From contig NZ_QMHN01000002.1 in NCBI RefSeq assembly GCF_003313385.1, positions 715,004-779,003 on the forward strand: 64,000 nt of DNA, read 5' to 3'. A model generated the notes under the pieces. That model saw nothing but the letters and a program-made list of their open reading frames with translations, did not search any database and was not told the DNA's origin. The DNA is from Pedobacter chitinilyticus (GTDB taxonomy: Bacteria; Bacteroidota; Bacteroidia; Sphingobacteriales; Sphingobacteriaceae). The number at the start of each line of letters is the position of its first letter. Within the stretch, counting starts at the first letter, position 1. Positions 37,722-45,592 of the stretch are shown in pieces. The position numbers and the translations under genes were made by a program.

Positions 37722-38165
37722 TTACTCAGCTACTACTTCGAAAGGAACTTTTACTTTCACTTCTTTGTGTAAGTTCAAGTTCGCGATGTATTCGCCCAAA
37801 GTTTTAGGCTCAGTTTCGAAAGTAATACGACGACGGTCAACGTCAAAACCTTTAGCTTTTAATGCGTCAGCCACTTGGATCGTGTTAACCGCACCAAAGA
37901 TTTTTCCTGTTTCACCAGCTTTAGCACCAATGCTTAATTTAACATCAGCCAACTTAGCTGCGATACCTTCAGCGTCTTTTTTAATTTTCTCTTGTTTAAA
38001 AGCAGCCTGTTTAAGGTTTTCTGCTAATACTTTCTTTGCAGAAGGAGTTGCTAAAATTGCAAAGCCTTGTGGAATTAAGTAATTACGACCAAAACCAGGT
38101 TTTACCGTTACGATATCATCTTTCTCACCTAGTGATTTGATATCTTGCTTTAAAATAATTTCCAT
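37722..38165 (-). CDS. rplI: 50S ribosomal protein L9
   Basis: L9 binds 23S rRNA and reaches out from the large subunit. The 147-residue product begins MEIILKQDIKSLGEKDDIVTVKPG..., the characteristic N-domain with GFGRNYLIPQGFA, followed by a long helix (ENLKQAAFKQEKIKKDAEGI) and the C-domain ending VKVPFEVVAE. It is last in rpsF-rpsR-rplI, 10 bases after rpsR, with a terminator at 37672. Confidence 0.98.
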   Translation of the reverse strand: MEIILKQDIKSLGEKDDIVTVKPGFGRNYLIPQGFAILATPSAKKVLAENLKQAAFKQEKIKKDAEGIAAKLADVKLSIGAKAGETGKIFGAVNTIQVADALKAKGFDVDRRRITFETEPKTLGEYIANLNLHKEVKVKVPFEVVAE

Positions 38166-38175
38166 TGCTCAGTTC

Positions 38176-38439
38176 CTATTTTAATTGGTCAGTAACGAAA
38201 GGCAACAAACCGATGTGACGAGCACGTTTTACTGCTTGAGCCACTTTACGTTGAAATTTCAAAGAAGTACCAGTTAAACGACGAGGTAAAATTTTACCTT
38301 GTTCGTTAACGAACTTCAATAAAAAGTTTGCGTCTTTATAATCAATGTATTTGATGCCATTTTTCTTGAAACGGCAATATTTTTTTCTGTTATCCTCCAC
38401 TTTTGGAGCTGTAACATATTGAATTTGATCTCTTGCCAT
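38176..38439 (-). CDS. rpsR: 30S ribosomal protein S18
   Basis: S18 pairs with S6 on the small subunit platform. The 87-residue product carries the signature [20 protein letters not shown] and [20 protein letters not shown]. Its start codon overlaps the rpsF stop by one base (TAATG), so the two are translationally coupled. No CxxC zinc motif is present, so it is the zinc-free form. Confidence 0.98.
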   Translation of the reverse strand: MARDQIQYVTAPKVEDNRKKYCRFKKNGIKYIDYKDANFLLKFVNEQGKILPRRLTGTSLKFQRKVAQAVKRARHIGLLPFVTDQLK

Positions 38440-38798
38440 TACGCTGTAGCCTCCTCTTTCTTAGTTTTGTTAAAAGCTCCGCTACGTTTTTTCTCGTTGT
38501 AGGCAACCGCGTGACGGTCTAATCTTACAGTTAAGAAACGTAAAACACGCTCATCGCGTTTTAATTCTAGCTCTAACTTGTTAATGATTTCACCATTAGA
38601 TTTGTATTCTGTAAGGTGAAAGAATCCGTTTGCTTTTTTGTCAATCGGATACGCTAATTTTCTCAAACCCCAATTATCTTCTGCGATAATTTCGGCTCCG
38701 CTATCAGAAATGATGCCTTTAAATTTGGCAATTGCCTCTTTTGCAGCTTCTTCTGACAACAATGGGGTAAGAACGATAACAGTTTCGTACTGATTCAT
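38439..38798 (-). CDS. rpsF: 30S ribosomal protein S6
   Basis: S6 starts the operon. The 119-residue product starts [20 protein letters not shown] and shows the ferredoxin-like fold motifs [19 protein letters not shown] and [13 protein letters not shown], with a C-terminal basic tail. A full Bacteroidota promoter lies upstream (38847-38877), predicting a short leader of about 40 bases. Confidence 0.98.
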   Translation of the reverse strand: MNQYETVIVLTPLLSEEAAKEAIAKFKGIISDSGAEIIAEDNWGLRKLAYPIDKKANGFFHLTEYKSNGEIINKLELELKRDERVLRFLTVRLDRHAVAYNEKKRSGAFNKTKKEEATA

Positions 38799-38846
38799 TG
38801 TTTTTATTTAATTAATTTTTTAATCTATTCCGCTTAAAACGGGCTG

Positions 38847-38877
38847 CAAATGTAACAATATATTTCTATAAATCAAA
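38847..38877 (-). promoter_or_regulatory. Bacteroidota promoter of rpsF-rpsR-rplI
   Basis: On the minus strand TTTG (38877-38874), an exact 19-base spacer and TACATTTG (38854-38847) match the family consensus fully. This is the best promoter in the window. Confidence 0.75.
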
Positions 38878-38995
38878 GCGTTGTTTTGAAAAAGAAGGGA
38901 GCTACGAAATAGCAATTACCTAAATTTCATCTAAAGAACCTATAAAAAGCAACTACCCGCATATAAATGCCATTTTCATACTCCCAGAAAACAAA

Positions 38996-39023
38996 AAAGC
39001 ACCTCCCCTTGGGGCGATGCTTT
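38996..39023 (-). terminator. Rho-independent terminator after the 39046-39636 gene
   Basis: AAAGCA and TGCTTT arms with an inner CCCC/GGGG pair form a hairpin; on the minus strand it runs into TTTTTT. Confidence 0.7.
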
Positions 39024-39045
39024 ACTTATCAGAGTATATAGTTGT

Positions 39046-39636
39046 TTAAAGCTTGATGGTTTCTGAGAATTCCTGGTTGGCAGTCCTAACCACAAAAGTA
39101 AGCTGTCTTGAAGGTGTTCTGCTTACATCGTATTTCTTAATCACTTTTGCTTCGTTAGTATAAACATCCTCATGAAGTTTTTCATTAAACTCGTTATAGA
39201 TGTCTACCTGCACTTCTCCTTCGGCTACACCATTTAAATTAAGGGTTACCACATCGTTCTCTTTCGCTAAACTTGGTTTTTTGAAAAGTTTCACCACTGG
39301 AACAGCTACTATTGCGCTATCAGCAGTAATATTGATTTGGTAAGTCACCGTTTTTAAAGGAGATTCCATTTTAAGGGTATAAAGCCCCACTGGCAAAGCA
39401 CTTAGGTCGTAAGTTTTAAACTTATTACTCACCGTTTTTAGCCTTTGCTCGTAAAGCACCTCGTCAGTTGCCGAGTATAAAGTAAGGTCTATATTCTGGG
39501 ATTCGTTGGTGATAAAGCTCACCCATTTGTTATTCTCTTTTGCTACTTTAACTAAAAGCTCCATGTCATCGGCTTTGGCAACATTTACCATCAATACCGA
39601 GAGGATTACTAAACTAAATCTGAATAAATTTTTCAT
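39046..39636 (-). CDS. Exported protein with two beta-sandwich-like repeats
   Basis: A 196-residue protein with a signal peptide (FSLVILSVLMVNVAKA). Two similar halves (about 25-110 and 110-196) show the pattern L-Y-d-lye-x5-fktYDlS-l---LY-l, as in LTLYSATDEVLYEQRL with YDLSALPVGLYTLKME. This resembles the fold of the T9SS type A C-terminal sorting domain and DUF3244-like domains, but with two copies and no mature cargo domain, so it may be a small periplasmic protein. It diverges from the AraC gene. The TAAATTTG box at 39677-39684 matches the -7 consensus. Confidence 0.65.
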   Translation of the reverse strand: MKNLFRFSLVILSVLMVNVAKADDMELLVKVAKENNKWVSFITNESQNIDLTLYSATDEVLYEQRLKTVSNKFKTYDLSALPVGLYTLKMESPLKTVTYQINITADSAIVAVPVVKLFKKPSLAKENDVVTLNLNGVAEGEVQVDIYNEFNEKLHEDVYTNEAKVIKKYDVSRTPSRQLTFVVRTANQEFSETIKL

Positions 39637-39810
39637 TGCTGATTTATTTAAAATGTTAATACTTATTTAACAAGAGCAAATTTAGTTAGTAATCAGGCGC
39701 TTATTATGTTTCATATTTCCCAGTATATATGCTATTTTAACCATTAATATTAAATTAACATATAAAATTATCAATAACACATATATTTTGATTAATTTAG
39801 CGTTAAGAAA

Positions 39811-40680
39811 ATGAAAAAAATCAAACCAAGCTTTGAAGCCATTGAGCCTTCCTTTGGAAGTTCCTTTTACTATTCGAAATACCTGCAAAACACCAATAAC
39901 AAAGCACACGTTTGGCACTATCATCCAGAAGTGGAAATGGTGTTTGTAAATGGCGGCTCTGGAAAAAGGCAAATTGGTAGCCATATCTCTTATTATAATG
40001 ATGGAGATTTGATATTGATTGGCAGTAACCTACCCCACTGCGGTTTTACCGACGAAACTACGGGCAATACCAATGAGGTAGTTATTCAAATGAAGCCAGA
40101 TTTTTTGGGCACCGATTTTTTAACGCTAAAAGAAACCAAGGGGATTGCTACTTTATTTGAAAAAGCCAAGTATGGCATTGCTTTTGGCGAAGACACTAAA
40201 AAGCTTGTTGGCCCTATTCTTGAAAAAATGAACAACATGTGGCCTTTTGAAAAACTACTGGCTTTATTAGGTGTTTTGCGAGAGCTTGAACAGGCTTTTG
40301 ATTATAAACTACTGAATGCACAAAATTTCTCCTTGGAGATGCAGGCCCAGGACAATGACCGCATCAGCATGATTTTTAATTACGTGAAAGACCACTTCAC
40401 CGAGGAAATTAGCTTGGAGCAGGTTGCCGAAATGGCCAGCATGACCGTTCCTTCTTTTTGTAGGTATTTTAAAAAGATGACCAAAAAGACCTTTACCAAA
40501 TTTGTGAATGAATACCGAGTGGTGCATGCCTCGAAACTTTTGGCCGAAAAAAGAACCAGCATAGCCAATATTAGTTACGAAAGCGGCTTCCACAACTTTA
40601 GCCATTTTAACAAGATATTTAAGGAGTTTACGGGGAAGAGTGCCTCGCAATATAGAAAAGAACTGAAGTCTATTATATAA
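39811..40680 (+). CDS. AraC-family transcriptional regulator
   Basis: A 289-residue regulator. The N-terminal cupin-like domain (VWHYHPEVEMVFVNGGSGKRQI and the later GDLILIGSNLPHCG) likely binds a small effector. The C-terminal double helix-turn-helix is clear: SLEQVAEMASMTVPSFCRYF and SIANISYESGFHNFSHFNK with FKEFTGKSASQYRK. The effector is unknown; AraC proteins with this cupin type often sense sugars. It is alone on its strand between the exported protein and dnaX. Confidence 0.92.
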   Translation: MKKIKPSFEAIEPSFGSSFYYSKYLQNTNNKAHVWHYHPEVEMVFVNGGSGKRQIGSHISYYNDGDLILIGSNLPHCGFTDETTGNTNEVVIQMKPDFLGTDFLTLKETKGIATLFEKAKYGIAFGEDTKKLVGPILEKMNNMWPFEKLLALLGVLRELEQAFDYKLLNAQNFSLEMQAQDNDRISMIFNYVKDHFTEEISLEQVAEMASMTVPSFCRYFKKMTKKTFTKFVNEYRVVHASKLLAEKRTSIANISYESGFHNFSHFNKIFKEFTGKSASQYRKELKSII

Positions 40681-40689
40681 GTATATAGT

Positions 40690-40756
40690 TTTCAGTTGGC
40701 AGTTCACAGTTGGCAGTTGGCAGTCCGCAGTTGGCCATTAGCAGTTTTCAGTGGCC
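40690..40756. repeat. CAGTTGGCAGT-type short direct repeats
   Basis: CAGTTGGC(A/C)GT or close variants occur five times in 67 bases (for example CAGTTGGCAGTTCACAGTTG). It is a low-complexity intergenic stretch downstream of the AraC gene. Confidence 0.7.
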
Positions 40757-40780
40757 AAAAGCGCATACCTTTGTGATATA

Positions 40781-40837
40781 AACCCGACTGAAAGCGGTAC
40801 CCAATTTTTAATTGGGTTTAGCAAAAGGCGGGGCTAA
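40781..40837. repeat. Outer arms of the composite repeat without inner element
   Basis: AACCCGACTGAAAGCGGTAC at the left and AGCAAAAGGCGGGGCT at the right recall the arms at 305 and 9821, but the inner palindrome is replaced by ACCCAATTTTTAATTGGGT (a small hairpin). This may be an empty or deleted copy. Confidence 0.5.
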
Positions 40838-40951
40838 GGTTGCCGATATTATTCTTCCTTTCGTTTTCGAAAAAATAATTCGGCAAAGCAACTTTTCAAC
40901 ATTCAAACTTTTCAACCCTGCAACAATCAAATTTTTGCTATTTTCGTGCCA

Positions 40952-42772
40952 ATGGAAAATTTCATCGTTTCAGCCCGTAAATATCGCCCCGTCACGTTCG
41001 AAACCGTGGTTGGTCAGCAGCATATTACTGGAACTTTAAAAAACGCCATTAAAAATAACCAACTGGCACAAGCTTTTTTATTTTGCGGACCAAGGGGCGT
41101 TGGTAAAACCACCTGTGCCCGTATTTTGGCAAAAACCATTAACTGCACCAGCTTAACGCCCGAACAAGAGGCCTGTGGCACTTGCGAAAGCTGTCAATCG
41201 TTCCAGTCAGGGCACTCCTTTAACTTTCATGAGCTGGATGCGGCTTCTAACAACTCTGTTGACGACATTAGAAGTTTAATTGAGCAGGTACGGATTCCGC
41301 CACAAGCTGGAAAATACAAAATTTATATTATTGATGAGGTTCACATGCTTTCGACAAGTGCGTTTAATGCCTTTTTGAAAACTTTGGAAGAGCCACCTCC
41401 CTATGCTATTTTTATTTTAGCAACCACGGAGAAACATAAAATATTACCTACCATTTTGTCACGTTGTCAAATTTTCGACTTCAACAGAATTCAGGTAGAG
41501 GACATTTCCAGCCATTTGGCAAAAATTGCGGAACGAGAAAACATTGCTACAGACAACGACGGCTTGCATATTATTGCGCAAAAGGCTGATGGTGGTTTGC
41601 GTGATGCGCTTTCGATGTTTGACCAAATTGTTAGCTACACGAATAGGAATGTGACCTATAAGGCGGTAATTGACAATCTGAACATTTTAGATTACGATTA
41701 TTATTTTAAGCTAACGGACTACATCACCACTGGCGATGTAAGTAATACCTTATTGTTATTTAATGAGATTTTGAACAATGGTTTTGACGGCAACAACTTT
41801 ATTAATGGTTTAGCTGGCCATTTTAGAAACTTATTAGTGGGTAAGGACAACCAAACCATCAAACTGCTGGAGGTGAGCGAAAATATTAAGCAGAAATACC
41901 TGACGCAAAGTAACAATACTAATTTGGGTTTCATTTTAACCTCGCTCAATTTAGCCAACCAGTGCGATCTGAACTACAAAAACAGCAAAAATCAGCGGCT
42001 TCAGGTGGAGCTGGCACTGATAAAAATGTGTCACATTCCCTCAGTAATTCAACTCGCCAACACCGCAACTGACTTAGATCAGGATAAAAAAAAAACTTTA
42101 GTTAAAAACGACAGCCCTGCTTCGGCACCTGTTCAACGACCAGCCGCAGCAACTACTCCACAAGCTCCAATTGCTACTCCAATAGAGAAAAAAGAACAGC
42201 CTGCAGCGGCAGCCCAACCCGCGGAAACCTTTCCTCCTAAAATAGAAGTACCAAAGCCTAGTGCGCCCACCGCTTCATCTATCAAGATAAAGCCTTTGCC
42301 AAAAAGTACTTCTGGTTCTTTAATTCCTTCGCTTACCGATTTAAATAGTGGAATGGGTGCAGATGAAGAAGACAAGGGCCCCCAATATTTAAGCGGTAAC
42401 GAAAAACAGGCCTTTACCCAAGCTCAATTTATGGCTTGCTGGCAACAATATGCCCAAAAAGCTAGAGAAGAAGACAAAATACACTTGTTTACTTTGCTAA
42501 CGAGTAATGAGCCTGTTTTAGAGGGCATAAATGTGACCGTTTTGATTGAAAACATTGCACTGGAAAGCACCCTACAAGACGAAAAAATTGATTTGCTTAA
42601 CTTCCTTCGCGGAAAACTCAACAACTTTGATATACAATTAACCCCTAAACGAATAGAAGCCAAGCAAAGCGACCGCATTTATACCAACAAGGATAAATAT
42701 GCGTATTTGGTTGAAAAAAATCCACAGTTGGAAGAGTTTCGCCAACGTTTTAATTTGGATTTGCTGCCTTAA
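40952..42772 (+). CDS. dnaX: DNA polymerase III subunit gamma/tau
   Basis: DnaX loads the sliding clamp and ties polymerase cores together. The ATG at 40952 gives 606 residues (MENFIVSARKYRP). Walker A is GPRGVGKT (46-53), a zinc module has Cys65, 75, 78 and 81, and the sensor region IYIIDEVHMLSTSAFNAFLK follows. The AAA+ and collar domains end near residue 375; a Pro/Ala-rich linker leads to the tau-specific C-terminal domain (QAQFMACWQQYA). At codons 379-382 an A10 run precedes CTTTAGTTAA, so slippage in either direction hits a stop at once; this would give a roughly 382-384-residue gamma form. The stop codon overlaps that of the convergent gene in TTAA. Confidence 0.96.
   Translation: MENFIVSARKYRPVTFETVVGQQHITGTLKNAIKNNQLAQAFLFCGPRGVGKTTCARILAKTINCTSLTPEQEACGTCESCQSFQSGHSFNFHELDAASNNSVDDIRSLIEQVRIPPQAGKYKIYIIDEVHMLSTSAFNAFLKTLEEPPPYAIFILATTEKHKILPTILSRCQIFDFNRIQVEDISSHLAKIAERENIATDNDGLHIIAQKADGGLRDALSMFDQIVSYTNRNVTYKAVIDNLNILDYDYYFKLTDYITTGDVSNTLLLFNEILNNGFDGNNFINGLAGHFRNLLVGKDNQTIKLLEVSENIKQKYLTQSNNTNLGFILTSLNLANQCDLNYKNSKNQRLQVELALIKMCHIPSVIQLANTATDLDQDKKKTLVKNDSPASAPVQRPAAATTPQAPIATPIEKKEQPAAAAQPAETFPPKIEVPKPSAPTASSIKIKPLPKSTSGSLIPSLTDLNSGMGADEEDKGPQYLSGNEKQAFTQAQFMACWQQYAQKAREEDKIHLFTLLTSNEPVLEGINVTVLIENIALESTLQDEKIDLLNFLRGKLNNFDIQLTPKRIEAKQSDRIYTNKDKYAYLVEKNPQLEEFRQRFNLDLLP
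42086..42095 (+). promoter_or_regulatory. A10 slippery run in dnaX, candidate gamma-form signal
   Basis: Ten A residues read in frame as AAA AAA AAA ACT. Adding one A (or a -1 ribosomal shift) gives AAC TTT AGT TAA; removing one gives CTT TAG. Both reach a stop within four codons, at the boundary between the clamp-loader and tau domains, as in the Thermus dnaX A9 run. Confidence 0.6.
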
Positions 42773-43167
42773 CCTGGTAAATCATTTTTAGGATAACCTT
42801 CCTCATCCAAATCATCCCTAAAATCTTCCTCCGTTTGCGCTAAAATCTTATCCGCAGGATCAAGCAGCACACTTTCGCCAGTTTCATCTACCCGCATCCC
42901 ATTATCTTCCAACTGCTCATCAACCTGTCCCTTTTGGTCGTATTCATTGCCGATATACGGGTTGGATTCATCGTAAGTAGAAATGCTATCCTCTCCGTTC
43001 GGTGCCGATGTATCGTAAGGTAACGGATGGTCATAGTTGGCTTCCTCCCCTTTTACATCAAATTCGAAGCTATTTTTATCCTTATTGTAAGACAGTTCGT
43101 TGAAATCTTTGGTTTCGCCCAAGTCGCTATCATGTAGCTTGTCTTTGGCTGGTTTTTGATTATCCAT
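42769..43167 (-). CDS. Acidic hypothetical protein
   Basis: A 132-residue, very acidic protein with no signal peptide, membrane segment or known domain. It has stretches such as NSFEFDVKGEEANYDHPLPY and EEDFRDDLDEEGYPKNDLPG and looks largely disordered. It converges on dnaX with a shared TTAA. Conservation in relatives would be needed to confirm it is expressed; codon use looks like its neighbours. Function not recognised. Confidence 0.6.
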   Translation of the reverse strand: MDNQKPAKDKLHDSDLGETKDFNELSYNKDKNSFEFDVKGEEANYDHPLPYDTSAPNGEDSISTYDESNPYIGNEYDQKGQVDEQLEDNGMRVDETGESVLLDPADKILAQTEEDFRDDLDEEGYPKNDLPG

Positions 43168-43280
43168 GGTCTATTTATTTAGTAATAGATAAACCTTAAT
43201 TATTTCGGTTTTGTTTTGATAGTGACGTGAATCATTTATTTAAATAGCAGCGCAATTGCAGTCGCTTTTTTGGAACAGTC

Positions 43281-43437
43281 GTCCTACTTTCCGCTGCAAT
43301 CTTTTTGTTTGGTCTAGTGCTGTCATTCCGGGGAACGAGGAATCTCTTTCTTTCCTGCCCTGTTCTGAGATCCTTCGCTGCGCTCTGGATGACAAAAGGC
43401 AAAACAAAAAGGATTTCCGCTACAATCAGGTCTAAAT
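43281..43437. repeat. Composite intergenic repeat, copy 4
   Basis: Outer ends are TTTCCGCTGCAATCTTTTTG at the left and ACAAAAAGGATTTCCGC with TACAATCAGGTCTAAAT at the right. The insert is a GTCATTCCGGGGAACGAGGA ... TCTGGATGACA palindrome. The 43168-43585 gap contains this repeat and the start of the next gene's promoter region but no gene. Confidence 0.75.
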
Positions 43438-43535
43438 GGCTCGGCCGCTGCACTAATCCAAGCATTACAAAACAATATACTGCCGCTAAATCAAACCTCC
43501 CGAGTATTCGAAACCTAGAGGCTATAAGATTCTAA

Positions 43536-43566
43536 TTGTTTAATTGAAAAAGATATGCTATTTTTA
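43536..43566 (+). promoter_or_regulatory. Possible promoter for the 43586 gene
   Basis: TTG (43536-43538), a 20-base spacer and TATTTTTA (43559-43566), one base from the -7 consensus. The start codon is 20 bases further. Confidence 0.3.
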
Positions 43567-43585
43567 ACTAAATAATTAGTTGATT

Positions 43586-44083
43586 ATGAGCAAAGCAAAA
43601 TATATCATCATATTATTATTGTGTTTATTTAGCTATGTGATATTTACGCAAATCCTATTTGCAGAAAACAACCTCATTGTATTAAAAGGCTCCTTAAATA
43701 AAACGCATCAATTTACAAAGAAAGAGAAAAACGGGGAGCAGGAAACGGAATACGCCTACCTAACCTTCATGTTAAACGGCAGCAACAAGTTTTTCATCCT
43801 CAAATTAAATGTCGACTCGGTAAAAGAAGGTTTCAATATTTTTTCTGGTGTCAATAAATCATTAAAATACGCTGGCCAAATTAAGGTCAAAATTAAGAAA
43901 TCTGATATCCTAAAAGTGCGGCCAACCGTGTATGAAATATATGCAGATGACCAAAATATTTATCAGCGAATCAAAAAGCCTTTTAGCAACATCTATTTAT
44001 TTGTCATCTTGAGCTTCAGCTTATCTATAATAGCCATTATTTCTACTCCTCGTCTTTACCGAAACCGAGAAATGGCTACCTAG
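43586..44083 (+). CDS. Hypothetical membrane protein with two terminal membrane segments
   Basis: A 165-residue protein starting at ATG 43586 (MSKAKYIIILLL). One membrane segment lies at the N-terminus (YIIILLLCLFSYVIFTQILF) and one near the C-terminus (LFVILSFSLSIIAIIST); between them about 105 residues form a soluble, probably extracytoplasmic domain (YAYLTFMLNGSNKFFILKLN). I do not recognise a family. A TTG at 43580 is a less likely start. Confidence 0.6.
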   Translation: MSKAKYIIILLLCLFSYVIFTQILFAENNLIVLKGSLNKTHQFTKKEKNGEQETEYAYLTFMLNGSNKFFILKLNVDSVKEGFNIFSGVNKSLKYAGQIKVKIKKSDILKVRPTVYEIYADDQNIYQRIKKPFSNIYLFVILSFSLSIIAIISTPRLYRNREMAT

Positions 44084-44103
44084 CATAAGTTTTTATATTT
44101 TTA

Positions 44104-44134
44104 TTTGTATTAAATCTAAATAATACTACTTTTG
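44104..44134 (+). promoter_or_regulatory. Bacteroidota promoter for the 44154 gene
   Basis: TTTG (44104-44107), an exact 19-base spacer, TACTTTTG (44127-44134), a full consensus match. Transcription would start near 44141, so the leader is only about 13 bases. Confidence 0.65.
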
Positions 44135-44153
44135 TATAAATATTTAACCTACT

Positions 44154-44525
44154 GTGCAAAAAATAGAAGAAGTATTATTTCCTGTTGCCACGTTTGAAGA
44201 AGTGTTTGCTACCCAAAGCGGCGCTATTTTTCAATCGGATTCAGAAAATTGCTGGTATATTGATTTTGCAGGAAAGTTAGCCCGCTTTGATTACAGAAAC
44301 CTTCTTAAACTTAAAAAAGCGGTTTATCAGGTTGATATTGAAGAGAAACTGTTGGCAAGTGACAAAACTGCTGATATAGAAATCATCTTCATTTGCGCAT
44401 GCGACCATTCTTACGTACTTTCTTTATTGGAGCTCATCAAACTCAAAGAACTGCTGCAAGGTACTTTCGTCATGTTGGAACTTAACCACATTATCCACGA
44501 TTGCCTGTATCGCTTAGCTTCTTAA
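44154..44525 (+). CDS. Hypothetical cytoplasmic protein
   Basis: A 123-residue protein with a GTG start (GTGCAAAAAATAGAAGAAG). No signal peptide or membrane segment. It contains CWYIDFAGKLARFDYRNLLKLKKAV-like mixed alpha/beta sequence and ends NHIIHDCLYRLAS with His and Cys residues that could bind a metal. I do not recognise a family. A full-consensus promoter lies 20 bases upstream, which makes it likely a real gene. It precedes ferritin but has its own promoter. Confidence 0.65.
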   Translation: MQKIEEVLFPVATFEEVFATQSGAIFQSDSENCWYIDFAGKLARFDYRNLLKLKKAVYQVDIEEKLLASDKTADIEIIFICACDHSYVLSLLELIKLKELLQGTFVMLELNHIIHDCLYRLAS

Positions 44526-44564
44526 AACTAAGACTTAGACTCTTTCCATATTATTAATAATTTC

Positions 44565-44593
44565 TTTTACAGAACATTATAGCTGTAACTTTG
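44565..44593 (+). promoter_or_regulatory. Promoter for ferritin
   Basis: TTTT (44565-44568), 17-base spacer, TAACTTTG (44586-44593), a full -7 match. The ferritin ATG is 105 bases further, leaving a leader of about 100 bases. Confidence 0.5.
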
Positions 44594-44698
44594 TAGTGTC
44601 AAAGGAAATAATTAACGAAACAACATGACCTTTCACACAGTTGAAAAACTGACTCTATCATAGCGTTTCACTACCGTTAAAAACTAAAGACACAGAAA

Positions 44699-45229
44699 AT
44701 GAAAGATATTATGCGTGTAAAGTGTTTACTATCATCAGATGTAGAAACACTGATCAACCAACAAATAAAAAAAGAAGCTCATTCATCATCTATCTACTTA
44801 TCAATGGCTTCTTGGTGCAACAGAAATGGTTACGATTTTTCTGCTGATTACTTCTTTAAACAAGCAGAAGAGGAAAGACAACACCAATTGAAATTCTTCA
44901 AATATGTATTGGATATGGGCGGAACCGCAGTTTCTCCAGATGTAACCAATATCAAACAAGAATACAACTCTTTCCGTGAAGTATTTGAGGAAGCTTTGGA
45001 GCAAGAAATCAGCGTAACGCAATCCATTAAAAACATTGCAGCCCGTTGCCACAAAGAGCAAGACTATGTTACTTTAGAATTTTTGAACTGGTTCTTCAGA
45101 GAACAACGTGAAGAAGAGTACAAAGCACGTAGAGCGCTAGAATTGTTCGACGTAATTGGTGAAGAAGGAACTGGAAGATGGCAAATTGACAAGCACGTTG
45201 GTCAAATTTCATACGACAGCGAAGCTTAA
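44699..45229 (+). CDS. ftnA: Non-heme ferritin
   Basis: Ferritin stores iron as ferric mineral in a 24-subunit shell. The 176-residue product shows the ferroxidase ligands Glu26, Glu59 and His62 in KKEAHSSS and QAEEERQHQLK, and the FFREQREEEYKARRALEL helix with further ligands. If the second ATG (MRVKCL) is used the protein is 172 residues; family numbering fits either. It has its own promoter and terminator. Confidence 0.95.
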   Translation: MKDIMRVKCLLSSDVETLINQQIKKEAHSSSIYLSMASWCNRNGYDFSADYFFKQAEEERQHQLKFFKYVLDMGGTAVSPDVTNIKQEYNSFREVFEEALEQEISVTQSIKNIAARCHKEQDYVTLEFLNWFFREQREEEYKARRALELFDVIGEEGTGRWQIDKHVGQISYDSEA

Positions 45230-45330
45230 TTAAAATCAAAAGCAGAAAATTGAGCGTAGCAAAACCTCGAGCATCGGGATAAAAACTAGCTAGTCTACTC
45301 ACAAAGCGACAACAAAACAAAACAATAATT

Positions 45331-45363
45331 AAAGGTGTGTACAACAAGTATGCACCTTTTTTG
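45331..45363 (+). terminator. Rho-independent terminator after ferritin
   Basis: Arms AAAGGTGTGTAC and GTATGCACCTTT pair with two G-U steps, loop of 5 bases, and run into TTTTTTG. Confidence 0.8.
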
Positions 45364-45382
45364 TTTATTTTGATAAATAAAC

Positions 45383-45461
45383 CGTCATTGCGAGGCACCA
45401 AGCAATCTCACTGATATGAAGTGGCTATCTTTTTGAGATTGCTTCATACCTCGCAATGACG
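45383..45461. repeat. Dispersed palindrome (CGTCATTGCGAGG ... CCTCGCAATGACG)
   Basis: The ends pair perfectly over 13 bases, with CAAGCAATCTC matching GAGATTGCTTC further in. It lies just before the 39-residue ORF. Confidence 0.8.
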
Positions 45462-45472
45462 AAAAAGAACCT

Positions 45473-45592
45473 ATGTCTAAAAAGGATAAAAAGAAAAAAG
45501 GCTCGAAACAGGACAAAAAGGACAAGAAAAAGAAAAACTGTTGCGAGAAATACCTAAAGGGCAAGCGTTGCAGAAACTGTCCTTTTGGTTAG
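45473..45592 (+). CDS. 39-residue Lys/Cys-rich mini-protein
   Basis: Starting at ATG 45473, 39 codons end in TAG at 45590-45592. The first half is a run of Lys, Asp and Ser residues (MSKKDKKKKGSKQDKKDKKK); the second half has CC-x8-C-x2-C (NCCEKYLKGKRCRNC) that could bind zinc. It overlaps the DinB stop region tail to tail by 39 bases. I recall similar small Lys/Cys-rich proteins in Bacteroidota, but this is from memory only. It lies below usual gene-calling cut-offs and could be a real, unannotated gene. Confidence 0.55.
   Translation: MSKKDKKKKGSKQDKKDKKKKNCCEKYLKGKRCRNCPFG

Noticed and set aside
38830..38845. S6:S18-binding autoregulatory leader (GCCCGTTTTAAGCGG) before rpsF
   Set aside because: The predicted start site from the promoter at 38847-38877 falls inside this short hairpin, so the full element would not be transcribed.
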